Shown one piece after another: positions 7,178 through 12,933 of a stretch of 12,933 bases of DNA. Each line of letters opens with the position of its first letter. Position 1 is the first letter of the stretch. The stretch spans positions 1 through 12,933 of the forward strand of contig RWJK01000498.1 of assembly GCA_004335835.1 (NCBI GenBank), written 5' to 3'. Source of the DNA: Scenedesmus sp. ARA3 (lineage: Eukaryota > Chlorophyta > Chlorophyceae > Sphaeropleales > Scenedesmaceae). A model generated the notes under the pieces. That model saw only the letters and a program-made list of their open reading frames with translations. It was not told the origin of the DNA and searched no databases. Made by a program: the position numbers and the translations under genes.

Positions 7178-9427
7178 GTTGGCTCGACTACAGCTTGATT
7201 GTTGTTGTTGCGGCTGTCCTGCTGATTACCTCCCCCTGAAACAACTCTGTTTCTGTGTGGTGGCTGCATTGCAGCAGAGAGACAGGGGTAGATTGAAAAA
7301 AGGCTCTTTACAATTTGCCTGTGCTGGGCTAGTTCTTGCTTTACGGTGCTTGATTGGTGTGCACGTATGCGGCTTGTTTGCTGTGGAGCTGTGTTTCTTG
7401 CTTAGTTCAGCTTGCGCTGCCTTTGGGAGGCCAGCAGCTGCAGCCATACAGCACTCGAGCACTGTAGACCTCACATGCTGCAGATGCTGCATCACCCGGT
7501 GATTGCTGCTGCACTGGTTGCAGTTGGTTGCGCAGCCGCAGGGTTGCAAAACCCTGTCGTTCTGGGTCGTGCATGTGTGCATGTGACAAGTTGTATGATT
7601 GCAGGAGCGAGTATGCATGCGTCTGTATATACGACATGTGCATGCTGCCGCCGGGGTTGAGCCATTAGCACGTGCTAGCAGACATGAGTGTGCATGCAGG
7701 CCCGGGTGGATGCACAGAACACACAACAGTCACAGGACTGAGCCTGGCAAGCCCGCACTTGGTTCGGCTTATGTTGCATGTTCCATGCTTGCATGCACGC
7801 CTATGCTGCTTGGGGCCCTGCGCAGCTCAAGCTGCAGACCATGCGTGGATGGTGGCGCTTGCATGCATGCGGGTGGCGGGATTCCCCTGGTTTGTGTGCT
7901 CATCTTCACTGTGTGTGTGAGGGAACGTACATAAACAACGGATAACAGCAAAGACAGCGGGGCGTGTCATGTGCCGCATACGATATGCGGCAAGGTGATG
8001 TTCACATATCCTTCTTGTGTCCCTTGTGGCTTGCGCTGCCGGCGTACATGGTGGTGTTCGCTGAAGTTGCCTGCCACCCGTGGCACAGCATGCTGTGCAG
8101 TTCAAAGAGTTGCAGCACAGTCTGCAAAAGCACAACGCAGCACAATGCTCACTCATGTGATCACATGTATCTACGGGGATTCGCAGTGCTTTGCTACATC
8201 CAGATGCCACGGGTGCTTGTCTGAACGGGAGTTGATAATCCTGCTGTTAACCCAACGGAGTTCTTATTGCGCCGACCTCATGTGTGATTGATCAGCCGAT
8301 AATATGAAGACGGCTATGTTGCCATAACAAGACCACAGGTCCAGTCACCCCATCGCATGTTCATGGGGGTTGAAACGCATAGAATGACAGTGGTCAGACG
8401 GCCAGGGCTAAGCGCAGCTTCCTACCCCAGAACATGAACGGTGTGGCGTAGCTGCATGGACACACATAATATAGTACTGCATGTTACACCTGTTCTCGTA
8501 CTGCTCTTTGTCGTCATCATGTTAGCATAGCAACATCGCTACCAGCCCCACGCCCAATTGGAGCAGGAGGAGGAAAAAACTCTGCTCCACTACGCTTGCA
8601 GGCATTGTAGTCAACTCAGGCACACGTTTGGTCACCAGTGCAGCCGGCAACCTGTAAATCCCCTGCTCCACTCCAACGTCGCCAGAAACAACCCATGGCA
8701 GATATGACGGTCCTGGTCGATGCAGTGCGCATATACAACTGTACAGTTCTCCAGCGCAACACGGTACACCTACGCATGCTTGTCAACTTGGCAAGCAAGC
8801 GGCCCTTTGAATTGGGGCACAACCCCCAAACAAACTGTGAAGGTGTACACAGGAACGACGGGATACAAAGTCAAGCTGGCATCATCATCTGCAGCCCTAT
8901 CATCTTCCAAATCAGCGAGACTGCCGAGCTTTCAGCATGCAACCCTCACCGGTCAGCTGACCATGCAGTCTTTGCAGAAATTACCATTCTTTCACGTTCA
9001 AGATGCCCCCAAGAAGCAATGCCTGGCACAAGACATGCAAGCTGCAGCAGCACATTGCCAATTTGAACGCCACGCTTTATCAGAGCCCTGCATCACTTGA
9101 TTGCAATAACTGGGAAGAAATATCAACTCAACGTAAAGAAGGGAAATGCTTGGTGCTGACTACACTGTGTGATACAGGCTCAGTAAGCTTTCCCTGCTGC
9201 TGCTTCCGTGCCGCGCGTGATGCAGTCAAGCCACGCATTAAGGCAACCTTTGCTTCAAGCAGCTCCAGCGGTGCCTGCCAATGCTGCTGCTGCAGCAACA
9301 GTGCAGCAGCTCCTGCAGAAGCTGCTGCCGCAAGCAAAGCAAGCCGGCTGCCTCACACCCCAGAACCAAAAATACCCCTGCTCACATGCTGCACTCGTGT
9401 TCGACCCGTGCGTGCAAGTCAAGCATG
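7178..9427. other. Convergent intergenic region, no supported gene
   Basis: Several frames of 60-166 codons are open here, but they are rich in Cys, His and Thr, shift frame freely and show no motif. 7570-7880 is dense in GCATGC/TGCATG words. A perfect palindrome CATGTGATCACATG lies at 8154-8167. 8638-9100 has two overlapping open plus frames; the one at 8720-9100 reads moderately like protein (TTPKQTVKVYTGTTGYKVK) but starts and ends without clear gene signals and could be a decayed fragment. About 9130-9427 is probably 3' UTR and flank of the minus-strand dehydrogenase. Confidence 0.4.
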
Positions 9428-12102
9428 TCACACGCTCGTCATCCCGCCGCCAGCACCCCCTGCCTCATGCACAGTCGTCAGCGACGGCCGCTTGCCATCC
9501 TGCCCCACCTGCTGCTGCGGCAGCTCCTTGGCCGTCTCCCTGAACCCTGGCTTAGGCTTACTCGCCTCATCAAACAGGAACAGGATGCTGCGGAAATGTA
9601 GGCCTGCTGCATTGCTGACGCCGATCTCGCAGGTCCGGCTGGTGCTGTAGCCGTCTGTTACATTGCTTGGCAGGTCGATGTGCTGGCAGGCTGAGGATGT
9701 GAGCTCAGGGAAGCGCAGCCCTCTGTCACCAGCCATGCCGCAGCAGGGGATGCCTGCAAGGTGCAGCAGCATAGGATATGTGAGCATTAAAGTAAAGCCT
9801 ACGCAGCAGAGCCAAAGCCCCAGAAGGCACCGCCATGATAGGCATGCAAATTTGTTTGCAAGCGGGCATGCAATAGGATATATGCAGTGTGGTAGTAGAG
9901 CCTACAGCAGAATCAAGGCACCGCCATGCTGGGCATGCGCATGTGTTTGCAAGCGTGCACGGGAGTGAGCTCAGGGAAGCGCAGCCCTCTGTCACCAGCC
10001 ATGCCGCAGCAGGGGATGCCTGCAAGGTGCAGCAGCATAGGATATGTGTGCATTGAAGTGGAGCCTGTGCAGCAGGGCCAAGGCCCCAGAAGGCACCGCC
10101 ATGATAGGCATGCAAATTTGTTTGCAAGCAAGTTTGGATGGGAGTGAGCTCAGGGAAGCGCAGGCCCCTGTCACCTGCCATGCCGCAGCAGGGGATGCCT
10201 GCAAGAAGGGGAGCAGCGGAGGTGCAGATGCCAGCGATATCAGGCTCAAACAGCTGCACAGCAAAGTGGAACAGCAGACAGGTCAGCTCAACTAACTGCT
10301 GCCCTCAACATGCACAGGTGCTGGTGCCGGTGCTGCATACAAAAATGGTTGATGTTAAAACCAATGGAGGTGGCAGCTCACGTGCATGGCAACAACGGCT
10401 GACATATGCACAGATCAAATGCAGACCGCCGCACCTGTCGGCGTCACGCTTTGTGCGCATTGCTCCGCCAGTGCGTGAGTACAAATTAGGCGTGCAACAC
10501 ACAAGCAGCACACCACAACAAATGTTGGTCTGTGACCACACACCGGTGTGTACACAACAACCTGTGCGCCAGCTGGCGGTGAAGCATTTGCTGTGTTCTA
10601 GATGTACAGATGTGTACAGCCGCACCTGTCGGCGTGACGCTCTCCGCGCACTGCTCCGCTAGTGCCACAAACTTCTCACTTAGCCCCGGGGCCTGCTTGC
10701 TGGTGCAGGGCACGTGCAGCGCCACGCTGCGCGGCAGCTTGTCAAAGTCCAGGCCGGGGGCCAGGAAGAGGCTGGTGAAGGCCACTGGCTCGTACAGCGA
10801 GAACCTGGGATAGTGCAGTACATTATAACGCGTGGCAGCAGCAGCAGCGGCAGCAGCAGCACTTGAAGTCTTGTGGCAACGGCAGCACCCACCATCACTT
10901 GGTTTGCAGACAAATTCAGACCAGGCGCCAGGAGAGGCTGGTGAAGGCCACTGGTTCGTACAGAGAGAACCTGCAGGGTTGGTTATTATGTTTTACTTTT
11001 GAATTCGTGCGTCAGGAGTAGCAGCGGCAGCAGCAGTTGAGGGTTGCGGCACCGGCAGCAAGCTGCTTTGGTTTACAGACAGGTAAACAAGCTGTGTCAC
11101 ATGTGCCGCTGCATTCGTGACTCTGCGAAGTGCCATCAGCCTCACTTGAGCTCCTGCTGGTTGAGCCCTGCCGATTTCAACTGCGCCAGGCAGGGGCTGT
11201 TGTCGATGACAATGGGCAGCTTGCCCATCTGGCTGGCCAGAGACAGCGCAGTGATGGCCTCGGCAGCCTTGAGACCAGCAGCCTTCTTGGCACCTGGCAG
11301 GAGGCACGGCGGGCAGGCAGACGGGCAGAATTGAGCCATACATCAGCTTGTAACCAGTGGTAGACGTGCTTGTGTGAGGAGAGATAGCTGCCACCAGTGA
11401 CGTGAGCTACATGTGTGTTGGATGCTACACATCCACTCAGCAGCTGATCGGCATGGTAGCCACACCAGCTGTGTCAACAAAACAATGATGCTGCTGACTA
11501 TGCTTGACGCAAGGTATCTGCATGGCTGATACTCTGCTGCTGACAGCTGCTGCCGGCATTGCTTGGTGACTGCAGGCCATGCCTATGCTGCCTGCAGCGC
11601 ATGTCTCACCCCTGGAGTCAAACATCATGCCACAGCACAGCCCAGACACACCCTGCAGCGCCCAGCAGCAGCAGACGCAGCAGCAGACATAGAGGCAGCA
11701 TGTTGAGCAGAATTTGGGGTCACCAGTTGCTGCATGCAGAGTGCGCCTTGACAGCTGCTTATCAAGGCAACGGCATGCACCCATGCGCCAGGCTGGTCGC
11801 TCGGCTGCGACACATCCTGAATTGAGTTGCTACGCTGCAATGCTATGCCACGCGTGCTACTAGCACTAGTATGCTGGCAAGCGTCCACCAGTGCAGCAGC
11901 ACAAATACCACTTGTTGTGTCATTCCCGCATCGCCCACCTGGGGCACGATGACCTGGTAGCCTGCCTTCTCAGCCAGCCGTGTGAACACCTCCAGCGTGC
12001 TGCCACTGTAGCGGTCGTCACCACGTGCAGGCCCCATCATCCTGAGCAGCAGCACCAGTAGCAGCAGCAGCAGCAACAGCAGCATCAGCATCAGCATCAG
12101 CA

Positions 12103-12197
<95 letters not shown>

Positions 12198-12867
12198 TCG
12201 GACTCCCCACACAGCAGCAACTCACGGTGCAAGGATGCCATCACACGCCGACTGCAGGCCAAGTGGCTTGCAACCAAAGCACGAGTGAGCAAAAGCCACC
12301 GCACAAAGCTGAAGCCTCTCATCATGGCATACACACTTCACAAGGCAACACACATCCGTGCTCTCACCTGTTGACGCATGTGGGCAGGAACACGACCTGC
12401 CTGGGGATGCCGGACTGTGTGGCACGCGCTGCCTGTGTGGGCAGCTCACTGGCCTGGGGTGAGCTGAGGCCTGCCGACACTGCCTTGGCACCCTGCAAAG
12501 CAGCAATAGCAGCAGCAGCAGCAGGGGCACCGGTTATACAGGCATGGTGCATGTGACAGCAGCATCACCTGTCGCTGGTCAGTACTGTGTAGAGCTAAGG
12601 GGCGCGGCTTTTGGATTGCTGGCTGCATTACTACAGTGATCACAGACAGGAGGCGGCATGACAGCAGCAAGCAAGCTGGTGTCGATCATTATCCAGCAGA
12701 GGCAGTTGTGGACTCCGGGGGCGTTACCCCAGCACCACAACTGCTGCAACAGCAGGCCACTGATTGTGCTTGCCTTGGGTATGTATGGGTTCCAGACCGG
12801 CACGATGTGGTTGGTCCACTTGTTGAGCGTGCCGCTGACCACCTCCAGCAGCCGGGGGCCCAGCAGC
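9428..12867 (-). CDS. D-lactate/glycolate dehydrogenase-type FAD/Fe-S protein, C-terminal part
   Basis: Seven minus-strand exons join perfectly in frame: 12867-12774, 12492-12368, 12041-11939, 11652-11610, 11293-11146, 10804-10626 and 9753-9428 (stop TGA 9430-9428), about 338 residues. They give the cysteine-rich half of bacterial-type D-lactate dehydrogenase: VPVWNPYIPK, VVFLPTCVNRMMG, GLCCGMMFDSRG, VIDNSPC, ALHVPCTSKQ, IPCCGMAGDRGLRFPELT and STSRTCEIG. Such proteins oxidise D-2-hydroxy acids on FAD and pass electrons through Fe-S centres to quinone. In Chlamydomonas a protein of this architecture is the mitochondrial glycolate dehydrogenase (GYD1) of photorespiration, which also accepts D-lactate. 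The FAD domains and targeting peptide lie beyond the right edge, so glycolate and D-lactate specificity cannot be separated. The last 40 residues after the conserved end are a tail I do not recognise. Confidence 0.9.
9699..9864. repeat. Copy 1 of duplicated terminal-exon unit (functional copy)
   Basis: The 166-base unit holds, on the minus strand, intron sequence, the acceptor CTTGCAG and the first 55 bases of the terminal exon. It matches 9965-10130 at a fixed offset of 266 bases with about nine mismatches, all in the intronic half; the first 82 bases are identical. Only this copy runs on into the rest of the conserved domain. Confidence 0.95.
9868..9955. repeat. Diverged partial copy of the intronic half of the unit
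   Basis: ATAGGATATATGCAG, TAGAGCCTACAGCAG, AAGGCACCGCCATG and GTTTGCAAGCG correspond in order to the intronic half of the 166-base unit, with more substitutions and small gaps. The exonic part is missing. Confidence 0.75.
9965..10130. repeat. Copy 2 of duplicated terminal-exon unit
   Basis: On the minus strand an acceptor CTTGCAG precedes a copy of the terminal-exon start at 10019, giving IPCCGMAGDRGLRFPELT. The reading then leaves the conserved sequence and meets a stop at about 9913, so the STSRTCEIG part is lost. No donor follows the copy at the place where homology ends. Confidence 0.93.
10144..10205. repeat. Copy 3 of terminal-exon start
   Basis: Exon-like homology starts at 10198 (minus) after CTTCTTGCAG and again encodes IPCCGMAGDRGLRFPELT. 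It carries a few silent changes and one that creates GGCAG|GTGACA, a possible cryptic donor. It is the first terminal-exon acceptor met downstream of exon 10804-10626. Its frame then stays open to about 9726 without conserved sequence. Confidence 0.88.
10428..10474 (-). pseudogene. Duplicated 3' end of dehydrogenase exon 10804-10626
   Basis: On the minus strand this reads LAEQCAQSVTPT and then G|GTGCGG, matching the last 13 codons and donor of the real exon (LAEQCAESVTPT, donor 10625) at an offset of 191 bases. The protein changes little (Glu to Gln). The upstream part of the exon is not duplicated with it and no acceptor is obvious next to it. Confidence 0.8.
10805..11145 (-). other. Dehydrogenase intron holding a decoy exon start
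   Basis: Donor AA|GTGAGG at 11145, true acceptor CTATCCCAG ending 10805. Besides the decoy at 10976-10917 it contains short CAG tracts near 10834-10860 and 11020-11037. Confidence 0.75.
10917..10976 (-). pseudogene. Duplicated, decayed 5' start of dehydrogenase exon 10804-10626
   Basis: After an acceptor ACCCTGCAG the minus strand reads FSLYEPVAFTSL as in the real exon, then a one-base loss (CTCTTCC to CTCTCC) shifts the frame and a TGA follows within six codons. Homology fades by about 10917. It lies upstream of the intact exon in the transcript, so its use would truncate the protein. Confidence 0.82.
11146..12492 (-). other. First CCG cysteine-rich domain (four exons)
   Basis: Exons 12492-12368, 12041-11939, 11652-11610 and 11293-11146 encode FLPTC, then RMMGPARGDDRYSG, LAEKAGYQVIVPQ, GLCCGMMFDSRG, AAEAITALSLASQMGKLPI and VIDNSPCLAQL. 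Cys in FLPTC, the CC pair and Cys in SPC are the expected ligands of a heterodisulphide-reductase-type (CCG) domain. The 11652-11610 exon is only 43 bases and consists almost entirely of the CCG motif. Arg of CVNR is made across the 12368/12041 junction and Gly of DSRG across the 11610/11293 junction. Confidence 0.88.
12045..12196. repeat. Long interrupted CAG/CTG tract abutting a splice acceptor
   Basis: About 150 bases of CAG with CAA, CAT and CAC interruptions on the plus strand. Read on the minus (sense) strand it is a CTG tract running directly into the acceptor GCTGCTCAG|G at 12043-12042 of exon 12041-11939. The ATCAGC hexamer repeats around 12080-12105. Confidence 0.95.
12493..12773 (-). 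other. GC-AG intron in dehydrogenase gene
   Basis: Donor AAG|GCAAGC (read on minus, 12773 downward), acceptor TTGCTGCTTTGCAG ending 12493. Phase 0 on both sides joins IPK to GAKAVSAG. Nothing else near the donor fits the frame. Confidence 0.75.
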
Positions 12868-12874
12868 CTGGCAG

Positions 12875-12876
<2 letters not shown>

Positions 12877-12933
<57 letters not shown>
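12877..12933. repeat. (CAG)19 tract cut by the window edge
   Basis: 19 uninterrupted CAG units reach the last base. On the sense (minus) strand this is a CTG tract ending just before the acceptor CCCTGCCAG at 12868 of the first dehydrogenase exon seen here. Confidence 0.95.

Larger units (their letters stand above)
9428..10804 (-). other. Second CCG cysteine-rich domain (two exons)
   Basis: Exon 10804-10626 encodes SLYEPVAFTSLFLAPGL, ALHVPCTSK and ALAEQCAESVTPT. Gly is completed across the intron, and exon 9753-9428 continues IPCCGMAGDRGLRFPELT, LPSNVTDGYSTSRTCEIGV and HFRSILFLFDEASKPKPG. Cys in HVPC, EQC, the CC pair and RTC are all present, so the second domain looks intact when copy 1 of the terminal exon (start 9753) is used. 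Confidence 0.88.

Noticed and set aside
6208..7726. Open frames in the intergenic gap as genes
   Set aside because: Composition is Cys/His-rich and erratic, there are no motifs, frames overlap on both strands, and no splice pattern joins them.
9699..10205. CRISPR array or prokaryotic repeat cluster
   Set aside because: The units are long, few and unevenly spaced, and carry exon-acceptor sequence in a eukaryotic gene.
9726..10259. Single 177-codon minus-strand frame covering all three terminal-exon copies, starting LFEPDIAGICTSAAPLLA
   Set aside because: It reads copies in different frames and includes intron. The true junction enters at the acceptor just before IPCCG, with correct phase from exon 10804-10626.
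11843..12334. Minus-strand frame with poly-Leu before MMGPARGDDRY
   Set aside because: The Leu run is the CTG tract in the intron; the exon starts at 12041, where the phase matches the previous exon.

Overview
The window looks like nuclear DNA of a green alga, probably a chlorophycean and possibly Scenedesmus-like. The signs are many short introns with GTGAGT-type donors, introns full of CTG/CAG tracts, a long Ser-Pro linker of the kind found in algal wall and matrix proteins, and two proteins of types known from algae and bacteria. No bacterial operon, rRNA, tRNA, CRISPR array or intact transposon was seen. All family assignments come from motifs read by eye; no database was searched.

Layout. 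(1) Positions 1-255, minus strand: start-containing end of an unidentified reading frame that runs off the left edge. (2) About 1002-6088, plus strand: a multi-exon gene for a secreted zinc metalloprotease of the reprolysin-like (metzincin) type. Nine exons from 1732 to 6088 join in frame, restoring the zinc site [11 protein letters not shown] across an intron. After the catalytic domain come a pre-peptidase-C-like beta domain, a Ser-Pro-rich linker of about 97 codons, a short Cys-containing exon and a terminal Ig-like domain. The 5' end (signal peptide, propeptide, first strand of the catalytic domain) was not resolved. (3) 6089-9427: a 3.3 kb gap between the convergent 3' ends, with repeats and palindromes but no gene I can support. 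(4) 9428-12867, minus strand: the last seven exons, about 338 residues, of an FAD/iron-sulphur 2-hydroxyacid dehydrogenase of the D-lactate/glycolate dehydrogenase type. They carry its two cysteine-rich CCG domains; the FAD half lies beyond the right edge.

The two genes converge and have no evident functional link: one product is extracellular, the other is probably organellar (photorespiration or D-lactate oxidation). The most unusual material is in the dehydrogenase gene. The start of its terminal exon, with acceptor and flanking intron, is present three times, and pieces of the preceding exon are duplicated on both sides of it. Both genes also use GC-AG introns with the same AAG|GCAAG(T/C) donor, and sense-strand CTG tracts repeatedly sit just upstream of 3' splice sites.
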